Shown in pieces: positions 41,145 through 52,463 of a DNA stretch of 64,000 bases; the stretch's first letter is position 1; each line of letters starts with the position of its first letter. This stretch comes from Bacteroidota bacterium (GTDB lineage: Bacteria > Bacteroidota > Bacteroidia > Flavobacteriales_D > Crocinitomicaceae): positions 310,001 to 374,000 of the forward strand of contig JASBTZ010000003.1 of the NCBI GenBank assembly GCA_030148165.1, given 5' to 3'. The notes below the pieces were generated by a model. The model saw only the letters and a list, made by a program, of their open reading frames with translations. It searched no databases and was not told the DNA's origin. The position numbers were made by a program, and so were the translations under genes.

Positions 41145-43960
41145 TATTTAGAAAGGTGCATGTTTCGTTCAGAATAGATCTTCATGAAGTAAGGGTCCTT
41201 CAATGAATCAATAAATCGAATTGCCTCTCCTGTTGACTTCATTTCCGGTCCGAGCTCTTTCTTCACGTCCGGGAACTTTTCATACGAAAACACCGGAATT
41301 TTGATCGCGTAACCTATTTTCTTTGGTGAGAACTTGAAATCCTTCACTTTTTTCTCCCCTAACATCACCTTGGCAGCATAATTTACATATGGTTCATCAT
41401 ACGCTTTAGCAATAAAAGGTACTGTTCTGGAAGCTCTCGGATTGGCCTCAATCACGTAAACCTTGTCATCTTTGATGGCAAACTGAATATTGATCAATCC
41501 AACCGTTTTGAGTTCCACCGCAATCTTTTTCGTGATATCCTCAATTTGCTGCATTACAAAGTCACCCAAATTGTATGGCGGCAATACGGCATAAGAATCT
41601 CCCGAGTGAATGCCTGCCGGTTCAATGTGCTGCATAACGCCAATGATATAGACATCTTTCCCGTCACAAATTGCATCCGCTTCCGCTTCGATCGCTCCTC
41701 CTAGGAAGTGATCAAGCAAGATTTGATTATTAGGCATATCTCTGAGGATGTCTACTACATGATGTTCCAGTTCCTCCTTATTGATGACGATCTTCATCTT
41801 TTGTCCACCCAATACGTAAGAGGGTCTCACGAGTAACGGAAATCCAAGTTCATTTGATAGTTCTATCGCTTGTTCTGCTGATTCAACCACACCGAATTTT
41901 GGATAAGGAATATTGTTTTCTTTCAAAACGTTTGAGAATCGTCCTCGATCTTCTGCAATATCAAGTGCCTCAAAGCTGGTTCCGAAGATCTTGATTCCAT
42001 AGCGCTCCAGTTTCTCCGCAAGTTTAAGCGCTGTTTGACCACCCAGTTGGACAATCACTCCTTCGGGCTTCTCATGCTTGATAATATCATAAATATGCTC
42101 CCAGAATACGGGCTCGAAATAAAGCTTATCTGCCGTATCAAAGTCTGTAGATACTGTTTCGGGATTACAATTAATCATGATCGTCTCGTATCCACACTCT
42201 TTGGCCGCAAGCACACCATGAACACAGCTGTAATCAAACTCGATTCCCTGCCCGATCCTGTTCGGTCCGGAACCAAGCACAACGACTTTCTTCTTATCAG
42301 AGACTTCACTCTCATTTTCATATTCAAAAGTCGAATAGTAATAAGGTGTTTGCGCTTCAAACTCAGCGGCGCAGGTATCTACGAGCTTATAAACACGGTT
42401 AATTCCCATCTCTTCGCGCTTCGCGTAGACTTCTGATTCAAGACATCTCAACAGGTGAGCAATCTGACGATCCGCATATCCTTTCTGCTTCGCTTCGAAC
42501 ATGAGCTCTTTAGGAAAATCATCCAAATGATGCTTTTCAATTCGATCTTCCAGTTTAATCAAGTCTTCTATCTGACGAAGGAACCAAAGATCGATCTTTG
42601 TCTTCTCAATGATCGTCTTGAACGGAATACCAAGCTTTATCGCGTCATATATGTGGAATAATCGGTTCCAACTCGGATGTTCAAGGCTATCCAGGATCTT
42701 ATCCTGATCGGTCAACTCGCGACCATCAGCTCCTAAACCATTTCGATTGATCTCGAGGGATTGACAAGCTTTTTGCAAGGCTTCCTGGAAAGAACGCCCA
42801 ATACCCATCACCTCTCCTACAGCTTTCATTTGAAGTCCTAACTCGCGATTCGTGCCAGGAAACTTATTAAAATTCCATCGGGGAATCTTAACGATTACGT
42901 AATCCAGTGTTGGTTCAAAGTATGCGGATGTCGTCTTGGTAATTTGATTATTTAGCTCATCCAGGTTGTAACCTATAGCCAGCTTAGCAGCTATCTTGGC
43001 AATTGGATATCCTGTTGCTTTAGATGCTAGTGCTGATGATCGTGACACTCGTGGGTTAATCTCGATCGCGATGATGTCTTCTTTATCATCCGGAGATACT
43101 GCAAACTGAACATTACAACCGCCTGCAAAGTTTCCGATTGAACGCATCATGTGGATTGCCATATCACGCATCCTTTGGAAAGTCGTATCCGAAAGTGTCA
43201 TTGCCGGAGCTACTGTTATTGAGTCTCCTGTGTGGATACCCATTGGATCAAAGTTCTCGATTGAACAAATGATCACAACGTTGTCATTGTTATCTCTTAA
43301 AAGCTCAAGCTCGTATTCTTTCCATCCTAGAAGGGCTTTGTCAATCATCACTTCGTGAATCGGTGATAATTGAAGACCACGTTCTAAAAGGGTATCGAAT
43401 TCTTTCGGGTCATGAACAATAGATGCACCTGCTCCCCCCAGCGTATAGGATGCTCGAACACATAACGGAAATCCAAATTCCTGCGCAATCTCCTTTCCTT
43501 TTAAAAAAGACTTGGCTGCTTCCTGCGGTGCCATTGGAATACCAATCTCATTCATCAAATCGCGAAAGGCTTCTCTGTTCTCCGTAATCTCGATTGCATT
43601 AATATCAACACCAACGGTTTTTACATTGTATTGATCCCAGATGCCCATTTCTTCGCACTTGATGCATAAGTTCAATCCGGTCTGACCTCCCATCGTAGGC
43701 AAAACAGCATCAATGTCATGCTTTTCAAGAATTTCAATAATGCTCTCGGGCTCTAAGGGTTTCAGGTATACATTATCCGCTACAACCTTATCCGTCATAA
43801 TGGTTGCCGGATTTGAATTGATTAACGTTACTTCTATACCTTCTTCTCTGAGTGATTTTGCAGCCTGCGATCCGGAGTAATCAAATTCGCATGCCTGTCC
43901 TATAACAATTGGCCCACTTCCTAAGATAAGAATGGACTTAATTGATTCGTTTTTTGGCAT
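41144..43960 (-). CDS. carB: Carbamoyl-phosphate synthase large subunit
   Basis: LILGSGPIVIGQACEFDYSGSQA, duplicated ATP-grasp halves, VLGSGPNRIGQGIEFDYSCVH. Confidence 0.96.
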   Translation of the reverse strand: MPKNESIKSILILGSGPIVIGQACEFDYSGSQAAKSLREEGIEVTLINSNPATIMTDKVVADNVYLKPLEPESIIEILEKHDIDAVLPTMGGQTGLNLCIKCEEMGIWDQYNVKTVGVDINAIEITENREAFRDLMNEIGIPMAPQEAAKSFLKGKEIAQEFGFPLCVRASYTLGGAGASIVHDPKEFDTLLERGLQLSPIHEVMIDKALLGWKEYELELLRDNNDNVVIICSIENFDPMGIHTGDSITVAPAMTLSDTTFQRMRDMAIHMMRSIGNFAGGCNVQFAVSPDDKEDIIAIEINPRVSRSSALASKATGYPIAKIAAKLAIGYNLDELNNQITKTTSAYFEPTLDYVIVKIPRWNFNKFPGTNRELGLQMKAVGEVMGIGRSFQEALQKACQSLEINRNGLGADGRELTDQDKILDSLEHPSWNRLFHIYDAIKLGIPFKTIIEKTKIDLWFLRQIEDLIKLEDRIEKHHLDDFPKELMFEAKQKGYADRQIAHLLRCLESEVYAKREEMGINRVYKLVDTCAAEFEAQTPYYYSTFEYENESEVSDKKKVVVLGSGPNRIGQGIEFDYSCVHGVLAAKECGYETIMINCNPETVSTDFDTADKLYFEPVFWEHIYDIIKHEKPEGVIVQLGGQTALKLAEKLERYGIKIFGTSFEALDIAEDRGRFSNVLKENNIPYPKFGVVESAEQAIELSNELGFPLLVRPSYVLGGQKMKIVINKEELEHHVVDILRDMPNNQILLDHFLGGAIEAEADAICDGKDVYIIGVMQHIEPAGIHSGDSYAVLPPYNLGDFVMQQIEDITKKIAVELKTVGLINIQFAIKDDKVYVIEANPRASRTVPFIAKAYDEPYVNYAAKVMLGEKKVKDFKFSPKKIGYAIKIPVFSYEKFPDVKKELGPEMKSTGEAIRFIDSLKDPYFMKIYSERNMHLSK

Positions 43961-43989
43961 TATATGCGCTTATTTAGGGGTTCAACTTC

Positions 43990-44022
43990 GCGTAATTACG
44001 CAACAAATTGAGAGCAAATTTA
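43990..44022 (-). promoter_or_regulatory. carB promoter region: -7 box TAAATTTG (44022-44015) and perfect palindrome GCGTAATTACGC (43990-44001)
   Basis: TAnnTTTG on minus strand; 12-bp perfect palindrome just downstream. Confidence 0.5.
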
Positions 44023-44267
44023 ACTAAAAACCATCAGCTTCCTTCGCTTCTTATTGGCTTATCTCAAGATGTTTTTAACAATCATCGTGAATAACTCCTG
44101 AATGTCAATATTAATAGGTGAAACACAATGTTAGCTACCTTTTTGAAGCCATTATATTATGCAAGCCCAGTTAATTTGTAAAATACCGTACTACACTTTG
44201 AGTCTGAGCATTTTAACGCCAGGGCTCTTAATTGCCTATTTAATTATCTCTGCCAAAACGGAACCTT

Positions 44268-44381
44268 ATGCGGAACGTATCGCAAGGTAATTACGTGCAA
44301 GCTCGTTATTATTACAAAGAGATCATTAAATTAGACCCCGGAAATAATTGGGCGCTGACGCAAGTAAAAAAATTACCTTAG
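44268..44381 (+). pseudogene. Probable remnant of a TPR-protein C-terminus
   Basis: In-frame MRNVSQGNYVQARYYYKEIIKLDPGNNWALTQVKKLP*; upstream frame closed by TAA at 44241. Confidence 0.5.
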
Positions 44382-44385
44382 CAAC

Positions 44386-44880
44386 ATGCAACAGATACTG
44401 GATAGTACTCAAATAGATCAGAAGATTAATCGGCTAGCCTATCAGATTCTTGAAAACAGTTTTCAGGAAAATAAGATATTCATTGGTGGTATCCAGGGCA
44501 ACGGTTTTATTCTGGCAAAAAGAATTGCCGACGTTATCGCGTCCAACTCAGATCTTAAAATCGAAGTTTTTCAGGTTAACATCAACAAAGACGAACCATG
44601 GTCAGAAGATATAACACTCTCTCTGCCCACAAAAACGCTGAAGAATGGATTCATTGTGCTGGTTGACGACGTATTGAATTCCGGAAAAACAATGCAATAC
44701 GCACTAACTGAACTATTGAGGTTTCCAACAAAAGCTATCAAAACCGTCACCCTTGTTGATCGCAAACACAGACGTTTTCCTGTAAAAGCAAACTTTGTTG
44801 GCTTAAGTCTATCTACCACGCTTAAAGAGCACGTAAAGGTTGATCTTAAAAGTAAAAAAACAAAGGCCTATCTAATATGA
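44386..44880 (+). CDS. Phosphoribosyltransferase family protein
   Basis: FIVLVDDVLNSGKTMQYAL PRPP motif. Confidence 0.88.
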   Translation: MQQILDSTQIDQKINRLAYQILENSFQENKIFIGGIQGNGFILAKRIADVIASNSDLKIEVFQVNINKDEPWSEDITLSLPTKTLKNGFIVLVDDVLNSGKTMQYALTELLRFPTKAIKTVTLVDRKHRRFPVKANFVGLSLSTTLKEHVKVDLKSKKTKAYLI

Positions 44881-45680
44881 CGCAACGAATTACGGAGTCA
44901 TCATCAAATCATGACGATCTGGATAAAATGACAACCCGGGAATTGCTCGAGGGAATCAATTCAGAGGATCAAACCGTACCAAGTGCCATTCAAAAAATTA
45001 TTCCGGAAATTGAAGCGTTTATAAATGATTGCTATGATCGTATGGCTTTGGGAGGTAGACTCTTTTATATTGGAGCCGGAACGAGTGGTCGCTTAGGTAT
45101 TGTTGACGCTAGTGAGTGCCCACCGACGTTCGGGGTGGAGCATGATCTCGTAATCGGCTTGATCGCAGGTGGTGATTCAGCTATTCGAAAGGCAGTTGAA
45201 TTTGCGGAGGATGATCGCTCACAGGGATGGAAAGATCTTGAAGCATACAACATTAATGAGCTAGATACGGTCGTAGGTATTGCCGCCTCCGGAACAACTC
45301 CCTATGTTTTGGGCGCCCTGGAAGAAGCAAACAATAAGAACATTCTGACGGCAGGTATAACCTGTAATCCGGGCTCTCCACTTGACACCCTGGCTCAACA
45401 TTCTCTTGTCGCTGTGGTAGGTCCTGAATTTGTTACGGGAAGTACTCGGATGAAATCAGGCACCGCTCAGAAATTGATTCTGAATATGATCAGCACTTCA
45501 CTTATGATCAAATTAGGTCGTGTAAAAGGCAATCGAATGGTTGATATGCAGCTTAGCAACAATAAGCTTGTGGATCGCGGAATTAAAATGGTTCAGAACG
45601 CACTTGGAATTACTTACCAGGAAGCGGAAGCTCTTTTAAAAGAACACGGTAGCGTCAGAAAAGCAATAGATAGTCAATAA
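44877..45680 (+). CDS. murQ: N-acetylmuramic acid 6-phosphate etherase
   Basis: LFYIGAGTSGRLGIVDASECPPTFG, TGSTRMKSGTAQK. Confidence 0.94.
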   Translation: MTQRITESSSNHDDLDKMTTRELLEGINSEDQTVPSAIQKIIPEIEAFINDCYDRMALGGRLFYIGAGTSGRLGIVDASECPPTFGVEHDLVIGLIAGGDSAIRKAVEFAEDDRSQGWKDLEAYNINELDTVVGIAASGTTPYVLGALEEANNKNILTAGITCNPGSPLDTLAQHSLVAVVGPEFVTGSTRMKSGTAQKLILNMISTSLMIKLGRVKGNRMVDMQLSNNKLVDRGIKMVQNALGITYQEAEALLKEHGSVRKAIDSQ

Positions 45681-45681
45681 A

Positions 45682-45707
45682 AAAAGGACCTCTTTCGAAG
45701 TCCTTTT
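45682..45707. terminator. Bidirectional terminator between murQ and clpC
   Basis: AAAAGGAC...GTCCTTTT between convergent genes. Confidence 0.8.
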
Positions 45708-45711
45708 ATAT

Positions 45712-48282
45712 TTAATCCTCTTTTTCCTCTTTCGGATTTTCTTCTTTCGTTTCTTTATCCGCTTTTGTGACTTTTCCTTTACCTTTCTCGATCTTTACAG
45801 CTAATTCCTCGCTGCCTTTTTTATAATCGATTTTGATCTTGTCTCCTTCTTTCAGGTTCGACTTAACGATCTCCTCTGCTAAAGGATCTTCAATCAGCTT
45901 TTGAATAGCTCTCTTAAGCGGACGCGCACCGAATTTTTCATCGTATCCTCTATCGACGATAAAATCTTTTGCACCTTTCGTAATATCAATCGAATAACCC
46001 AAATCAACAATTCTATTTACAAGGCTTTCAATTTCAATATCGATAATCTTGTAAATATCCTCTCTTGTTAAGGATCGGAACATGATCATATCATCCACTC
46101 TATTCAGGAATTCCGGCGCAAATGCTTTACGTAATGCGTTTTGAATAACTGACTTCGCTTCTTCAATTTTCTGCTCTTCTTTGGCTTTGGTTCCAAATCC
46201 AACACCGGTTCCGAAGTCTGCTAATTGTCGCGCTCCAATATTCGATGTCATGATCAGGATCGTATTTTTAAAATCGATCTTTCTACCAAGACCATCAGTC
46301 ATATGACCATCATCCAATGCTTGTAGCAATAGATTGAATACATCCGGGTGTGCTTTCTCAATTTCATCCAGCAAAATGATCGAGTAAGGTTTTCTTCTAA
46401 CCTTCTCGGTCAACTGACCACCCTCTTCGTATCCTACATATCCTGGAGGTGCTCCAACTAGTCTTGAAATAGAGAACTTCTCCATATACTCGGACATATC
46501 GATTCGAATCAATGCATCCTGAGAATCAAATAGCTGTCTCGCTAAGACCTTTGCCAGCTGCGTTTTACCAACACCTGTTGGCCCCAGGAAGAAGAATGAA
46601 CCAATCGGTTTATTCGGATCTTTCAATCCTGCACGGTTTCGTTGAATAGCCTTTACAACCTTTTCAACAGCTTCATCCTGACCGATTACTTTTCCTTTGA
46701 TCTGATCTCCAAGATTTGCCAGTCTTCCTGTTTCAGACTCAGAGATTCTAGTAACAGGCACTCCGCTCATCATCGATACAACTTCAGCTACATGTTCTTC
46801 AGTAACCTCCACTCGATTTTGTTTGGACTCCTCTTCCCACTTCTTTTTAGCGCTTTCAAGCTCTTCCTGAAGTTTTCTTTCGTTATCTCTTAGCTCTGCA
46901 GCTTTTTCATACTGTTGAGACTTGATGACCTCGTTCTTCTCATCCTTTAGAACCTCGATTTTTTCTTCGATGTCCAGAATTTCCTGTGGCACATTAATAT
47001 TGGTCAGGTGAACTCTTGAGCCCACCTCATCCATCGCATCAATAGCTTTGTCCGGTAAGTGACGATCCGTAATGTAGCGCTCCGTCAACTTTACACATGC
47101 TGCAAGCGCTTCATCGCTGAAGTGAACCATATGATGGTCTTCGTAACGCTCTTTAATATTGATTAATATCTGAAGCGTCTCATCAATAGTCGTCGGTTCA
47201 ACTATGACTTTCTGGAATCTTCTTTCCAGTGCCCCGTCTTTCTCAATGTATTGTCTGTATTCATCCAGAGTTGTCGCTCCAATTGCCTGAAGCTCACCTC
47301 TTGCCAGCGCCGGTTTGAACATATTGGAAGCATCCAGCGATCCCGATGCGCCACCCGCACCAATGATCGTATGGATCTCATCAATAAATAAGATCACATC
47401 CGGATTCTTTTCAATCTCCTGCATAACAGCTTTCATACGCTCTTCAAACTGACCACGGTATTTTGTACCGGCTACCAAAGAAGCCAGGTCAAGAGATATG
47501 ATTCGCTTATTAAATAGAACTCTAGAAACTTTGCGTTGGACAATTCGAAGTGCCAATCCTTCAGCAATTGCACTTTTACCAACTCCTGGTTCACCTATTA
47601 GTATAGGGTTGTTCTTTTTTCTTCTGGATAAGATTTGACTTACGCGTTCAATTTCTTTTTCACGTCCCACGATCGGATCCAGTTTTCCTGCTTCCGCAAG
47701 TTTAGTAAGATCCCTACCGAAGTTATCCAGGACCGGAGTCTTGGATTTGGAATCAGATTTTCGTTGTGCCGAAAAAGATTCTTCTCCGCCCCCACCTTCT
47801 TCTTCCGTTCCACCTGGGAATTCAGCTCGCGGAGTTATATTGTCGTCTGTCATTGCTTCTAGTTCGTCTTTTACATTTTCGTATATCACACCATACTTAT
47901 TCAACACACTACAAGCGAAGCTATCTTCATTTTTAAGAATAGAAAGCAATAAATGCTCGGTGCCAATCATTGGACTCTTGTAAAGTTTAGCCTCCAAATA
48001 GGTTAGCTTTAAAACTTTCTCCGCCTGTTTCACGAGAGGAATATTCGCTTGATTTTTGTTGACGGTAGAGGAATTGCTCAACAAATTCTGTTCGATCTCC
48101 TTTCGAATCATTTGCAGATCCAAATGGAACTCTTTAAGAATTGTAATTGCCTTCCCATCTCCCTCACGGATCATCCCCAACAGCAAATGCTCTACTCCGA
48201 TAAAGTCATTACCGAGTCGAAGAGCTTCTTCTCTACTGAAGCTGATCACATCCTTTACTCTTTGCGAAAATTTTGCCTCCAT
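45712..48282 (-). CDS. clpC: ATP-dependent Clp protease ATPase subunit ClpC
   Basis: Two Clp_N repeats, GEPGVGKSA, GPTGVGKTQ, UVR-like middle region. Confidence 0.94.
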   Translation of the reverse strand: MEAKFSQRVKDVISFSREEALRLGNDFIGVEHLLLGMIREGDGKAITILKEFHLDLQMIRKEIEQNLLSNSSTVNKNQANIPLVKQAEKVLKLTYLEAKLYKSPMIGTEHLLLSILKNEDSFACSVLNKYGVIYENVKDELEAMTDDNITPRAEFPGGTEEEGGGGEESFSAQRKSDSKSKTPVLDNFGRDLTKLAEAGKLDPIVGREKEIERVSQILSRRKKNNPILIGEPGVGKSAIAEGLALRIVQRKVSRVLFNKRIISLDLASLVAGTKYRGQFEERMKAVMQEIEKNPDVILFIDEIHTIIGAGGASGSLDASNMFKPALARGELQAIGATTLDEYRQYIEKDGALERRFQKVIVEPTTIDETLQILINIKERYEDHHMVHFSDEALAACVKLTERYITDRHLPDKAIDAMDEVGSRVHLTNINVPQEILDIEEKIEVLKDEKNEVIKSQQYEKAAELRDNERKLQEELESAKKKWEEESKQNRVEVTEEHVAEVVSMMSGVPVTRISESETGRLANLGDQIKGKVIGQDEAVEKVVKAIQRNRAGLKDPNKPIGSFFFLGPTGVGKTQLAKVLARQLFDSQDALIRIDMSEYMEKFSISRLVGAPPGYVGYEEGGQLTEKVRRKPYSIILLDEIEKAHPDVFNLLLQALDDGHMTDGLGRKIDFKNTILIMTSNIGARQLADFGTGVGFGTKAKEEQKIEEAKSVIQNALRKAFAPEFLNRVDDMIMFRSLTREDIYKIIDIEIESLVNRIVDLGYSIDITKGAKDFIVDRGYDEKFGARPLKRAIQKLIEDPLAEEIVKSNLKEGDKIKIDYKKGSEELAVKIEKGKGKVTKADKETKEENPKEEKED

Positions 48283-48509
48283 AAAACTAAGTTGTTGTTC
48301 TGTGGTACATGGTAAAAATCGACATTTTACACCACATACAAATATATAACGTTCAAAATTGTTAATAAGTAGCCGAAATTGTCAATTTTCCACAGATTTT
48401 TGTTAGTAAATAGGAGTTTTTAACGCTCTGCTAATCCTCCTTAATTGACTAAATTCGTTGCTTGCTTTTTAACATGCACAAACCGTGCTAAAAATTAATT
48501 TGTGACAAG

Positions 48510-51059
48510 ATGGCAGATGGCGAAAAAATAATTCAAATTAACATTGAGGACGAGATGAAATCGGCCTACATCGATTATTCGATGTCGGTAATCGTTTCAA
48601 GAGCTTTACCTGATGTTCGGGACGGATTCAAACCTGTTCACCGTAGGGTTCTATATGGAATGCAGGACCTTGGAGTTTATTCTAACAGACCTTATAAGAA
48701 ATCAGCGAGAATTGTCGGTGAAGTACTTGGTAAGTATCACCCGCATGGAGACAGTTCCGTGTATGATACCATGGTACGTATGGCGCAGCCATGGTCGCTT
48801 CGCTACCCACTGGTAGACGGTCAGGGTAACTACGGATCAGTTGACGGTGATAGCCCGGCAGCAATGCGTTATACGGAAGCTCGACTGAAGAAGATCGCTG
48901 AGGAAATGCTCGGTGATCTGGATAAAGAGACTGTTGACTTTGCTCCGAACTTCGATGATAGCATGGAAGAGCCGACAGTTTTGCCAACGAAAATACCAAA
49001 CCTGCTAGTGAATGGATCAAGTGGAATCGCCGTTGGTATGGCAACGAATATGGCACCACACAACTTGTCAGAAGTCGTGGACGGTACAATTGCTTATATC
49101 GCAAATAGAGACATTGAAGTCGAAGAATTACTTCAGTATGTCAAAGCACCGGATTTCCCAACAGGAGGTGTTATATATGGTTACGAAGGAGTGCGGGATG
49201 CACTAATGACGGGTCGTGGTCGTGTCGTTATGCGTGCCAAAGCTGAAATCATCGAACAAAAATCAGGCAGGGAAGCAATCATTGTTACGGAGATTCCATA
49301 TCAGATCAATAAGGCTGATATGATCCGTAAGACGGCAGAACTTGTCAACGATAAAAAGATAGATGGCATATCAGATATTCGTGATGAATCCGATCGTAAC
49401 GGTATGCGTATCGTTTACGAATTGAAACGTGATGCTATACCGAATGTTGTTCTAAATAAATTATTCAAGTACACGTCGCTACAGAGTTCATTCTCAGTCA
49501 ATAACATATGCTTGGTTCAAGGTCGTCCTAAGCAATTAAACTTAAAAGAACTGATCTCGCACTTCGTCGATTTCAGACACGAAGTTGTTGTTCGACGCAC
49601 CAAATATGAATTAAAAAAGGCTGAAGATAGAGCTCATATATTAGAAGGACTCATAATCGCTTCGGATAATATTGATGAAGTGATCGCATTGATTCGCGGA
49701 TCGAAGAGTCCGGACGAAGCACGTGAGAAGCTGATGTCGCGTTTTGAACTGTCTGACCTACAAGCACGTGCGATTGTTGAAATGAGATTGCGTCAGCTTA
49801 CCGGTCTGGAGCAGGATAAACTTCGCGCTGAATACGAAGACCTTATTAATCTCATTACTGATCTAAAGGATATTCTGGCAAATGAAGACCGCCGAATGCA
49901 AATCATCGTTGATGAATTAACGGAGATTAAAGAAAAGTATGGTGACGAAAGAAGGTCTACTATTGAATATTCTGCCAGTGAAATGCGAATAGAAGACTTG
50001 ATTCCGGATGAAGAAGTAGTTGTTACTATTTCACACGCGGGATATATCAAACGTACTAGCTTATCTGAATATAAAGTACAGAATCGCGGAGGAATGGGAT
50101 CAAAAGGATCCTCTACGCGAGATCAGGACTTCCTGGAAGAGATTTTTGTGGCGACTAACCATAATTATCTCTTGATCTTTACTGAAAAAGGGAAATGTTT
50201 CTGGATGCGGGTATTTGAAATTCCGGAAGGAAACAAAACAAGTAAAGGACGAGCAGTTCAAAACCTTCTAAATATAGAACAAGACGATAAGATCAAGGCA
50301 TATGTTAAGGTGACTGATCTGACCGATGAAGATTATGTAAACAATAACTTCATCATCATGGCGACAAAGAATGGAGTTATTAAAAAGACTTCGCTGGAGG
50401 CTTACTCTCGCCCACGTTCGAACGGTATTAATGCGATTACCGTTAAAGACGGAGATGAATTGCTTGAAGCTAAATTGACGAATGGTTCTAATGAAATCGT
50501 TCTGGCTTCTACCAAAGGTAGAGCTATCCGATTCAACGAATCAACGGTAAGACCTATGGGTCGAAATGCTGCAGGTGTAAGAGGACTGAAACTGGATGGC
50601 AAGGATGATGAAGTTGTTGGTATGGTGTGCGTAGAGGACGTCTACTCTACCATCCTTGTAGTTTCTGAGAATGGATTCGGTAAACGTACTTTCCTGAATG
50701 ATCCGGAAGACGAAGAACCGATCTATCGCATCACGAACCGTGGAGGTAAAGGAGTTAAGACGCTGAACGTTACGGAAAAAACCGGAAAACTAATTTCCAT
50801 CAAGAATGTTACTGACGATGATGACTTAATGATTATCACTCGAAGCGGTGTAACAATTAGAATGCATTTGGATACTGTTCGTACGATGGGCCGTGCTGCA
50901 CAGGGCGTTAAACTGATCAACCTGAAGAAAGGAGGAGAGATCGCAGCTGTTGCAAAAGTTCCTAAATCCGATGAGGAAGATGACCAGTTAGGACTAGATC
51001 AAATTGATGATTCTAACGAAGAAAATGGCACGAATGTTGACAATTCGGGTGTGGAATAA
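48510..51059 (+). CDS. gyrA: DNA gyrase subunit A
   Basis: [33 protein letters not shown], GyrA box [11 protein letters not shown]. Confidence 0.96.
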   Translation: MADGEKIIQINIEDEMKSAYIDYSMSVIVSRALPDVRDGFKPVHRRVLYGMQDLGVYSNRPYKKSARIVGEVLGKYHPHGDSSVYDTMVRMAQPWSLRYPLVDGQGNYGSVDGDSPAAMRYTEARLKKIAEEMLGDLDKETVDFAPNFDDSMEEPTVLPTKIPNLLVNGSSGIAVGMATNMAPHNLSEVVDGTIAYIANRDIEVEELLQYVKAPDFPTGGVIYGYEGVRDALMTGRGRVVMRAKAEIIEQKSGREAIIVTEIPYQINKADMIRKTAELVNDKKIDGISDIRDESDRNGMRIVYELKRDAIPNVVLNKLFKYTSLQSSFSVNNICLVQGRPKQLNLKELISHFVDFRHEVVVRRTKYELKKAEDRAHILEGLIIASDNIDEVIALIRGSKSPDEAREKLMSRFELSDLQARAIVEMRLRQLTGLEQDKLRAEYEDLINLITDLKDILANEDRRMQIIVDELTEIKEKYGDERRSTIEYSASEMRIEDLIPDEEVVVTISHAGYIKRTSLSEYKVQNRGGMGSKGSSTRDQDFLEEIFVATNHNYLLIFTEKGKCFWMRVFEIPEGNKTSKGRAVQNLLNIEQDDKIKAYVKVTDLTDEDYVNNNFIIMATKNGVIKKTSLEAYSRPRSNGINAITVKDGDELLEAKLTNGSNEIVLASTKGRAIRFNESTVRPMGRNAAGVRGLKLDGKDDEVVGMVCVEDVYSTILVVSENGFGKRTFLNDPEDEEPIYRITNRGGKGVKTLNVTEKTGKLISIKNVTDDDDLMIITRSGVTIRMHLDTVRTMGRAAQGVKLINLKKGGEIAAVAKVPKSDEEDDQLGLDQIDDSNEENGTNVDNSGVE

Positions 51060-51067
51060 TTAATTTT

Positions 51068-52372
51068 ATGCATCTAAAGAAAAACATGAATATGAAACTA
51101 GTTAAACAATTCAGCCTGATTTTAGGGGTTTTGATGATCTCTTCTGTAGTCATGGCTCAGAAGAAAAACGAGACGAGTGCTGCAGTAGAATACAAAAATA
51201 ACTATCTGAAAGCCTTTATGACTGGTGATATGGACGCGGCTAAGAAAGCATTGCGCTCAGCAAAGGAATTTATTGACCTTGCTGCTGCTCACCCAGAAAC
51301 TCAGGACAGCGAAAAAACGCTTTGGCTCAAGGGAGAGATCTACTCGAGTTATATGACCGTCGGGATTATGAGTCAGGACACGAGTTTTATCAAGGAGGCA
51401 GGTGAAGATGCTATCGATGTTGCAATTGCAGCATTTAAGAAGGGATATCCTAACAGCAAGAAGTACAAAAAGGACTACGAAAACTCTGTCGCGCAAAAAG
51501 CGGGTCAGATGGATCAGTACGCCAATATGATGTACCAGGCTGAAATGTTTGAAGAAGCAGCAGAAATTTATCATACGATGTATCGCTATTTTGATGCAAT
51601 TAACGTATTAGATAGCACTTCCCTATTCAATGCTTCTTTATGCTTTGAAAAAGCTGCACCTAAATATGCCTCTAAACTTGCTGAAGCAACTAATGCTGAA
51701 GACAGCACAATATATGCAGAGGGGTACGAAAGAATGTACACGAAAGCAGCAGAAGGATACAGTAAGTTGGCTGAAGTTGGCTACAAAGGGACATCGAGTG
51801 CGGTCTATGCAGCACGGGCTTATCAGGAGTTAGGAGAATACGACAAAGCTATCGAAGTGATTAATATGGCTCGTAAAAATGATCCAACAGACAAAAGCCT
51901 GTTACTGGAGCTCGTTAATACGAATATAGCCGCTGGAAATGCAGAAGGTGCTGAGAAAGCGCTTACGGATGCCATTGAAGCGGACCCCAATAACAAACAG
52001 TTATTCTATACGATTGGTACGATATACATCGACCTAAAGAAGAATGCAGAGGCACAGGAGTCACTTGAAAAGGCTTTAGCAATCGATCCGGATTACGTAG
52101 ATGCTCAATATCAATTGGGAGCTCACCTGTTTAACTGGGCGAACGACATCATGCTTGAAGCAAACAACCTGAAGATCGGAGATCCACGCTTCAATGAGTT
52201 GAAAGCTCAGAGTGAAGAAAAAATGAATCAAGCGGTTGTGCAGCTGGAAAAATACATCCTGAACGACCCGAACAACAAAGCGATCTTAACTATTTTGTAT
52301 CAGGCGCATCATAAGGCCGGTAATACGGAGAAAGCATTAGAATACAAGAAAAGAGCTGAAGCAGCTGAATAA
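51068..52372 (+). CDS. Secreted TPR-repeat protein (probable start at one of the downstream Met codons)
   Basis: Signal peptide MKLVKQFSLILGVLMISSVVMAQ, TPR repeats. Confidence 0.82.
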   Translation: MHLKKNMNMKLVKQFSLILGVLMISSVVMAQKKNETSAAVEYKNNYLKAFMTGDMDAAKKALRSAKEFIDLAAAHPETQDSEKTLWLKGEIYSSYMTVGIMSQDTSFIKEAGEDAIDVAIAAFKKGYPNSKKYKKDYENSVAQKAGQMDQYANMMYQAEMFEEAAEIYHTMYRYFDAINVLDSTSLFNASLCFEKAAPKYASKLAEATNAEDSTIYAEGYERMYTKAAEGYSKLAEVGYKGTSSAVYAARAYQELGEYDKAIEVINMARKNDPTDKSLLLELVNTNIAAGNAEGAEKALTDAIEADPNNKQLFYTIGTIYIDLKKNAEAQESLEKALAIDPDYVDAQYQLGAHLFNWANDIMLEANNLKIGDPRFNELKAQSEEKMNQAVVQLEKYILNDPNNKAILTILYQAHHKAGNTEKALEYKKRAEAAE

Positions 52373-52392
52373 GATCAAAACGGATTTTAAAG

Positions 52393-52420
52393 AGGGCATT
52401 TCAAGGAATGCCCTTTTTTT
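52393..52420 (+). terminator. Terminator between TPR gene and rpsA
   Basis: AGGGCATT-TCAAGG-AATGCCCT-TTTTTT. Confidence 0.9.
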
Positions 52421-52430
52421 GTGCTGCTGC

Positions 52431-52459
52431 TTGACAATTAAATAATTTAGCTATCTTTG
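52431..52459 (+). promoter_or_regulatory. rpsA promoter: TTG-N18-TATCTTTG
   Basis: TTG 52431-52433, TATCTTTG 52452-52459. Confidence 0.75.
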
Positions 52460-52463
52460 CAAC

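Noticed and set aside
48385-48405. DnaA-box-like TTTTCCACAG upstream of gyrA
   Set aside because: Only one near match to TTATCCACA; no cluster, no dnaA/dnaN nearby, so not evidence of an origin.
48682-49104. 140-aa antisense ORF in gyrA
   Set aside because: Mirror of a conserved coding sequence; no independent signal.
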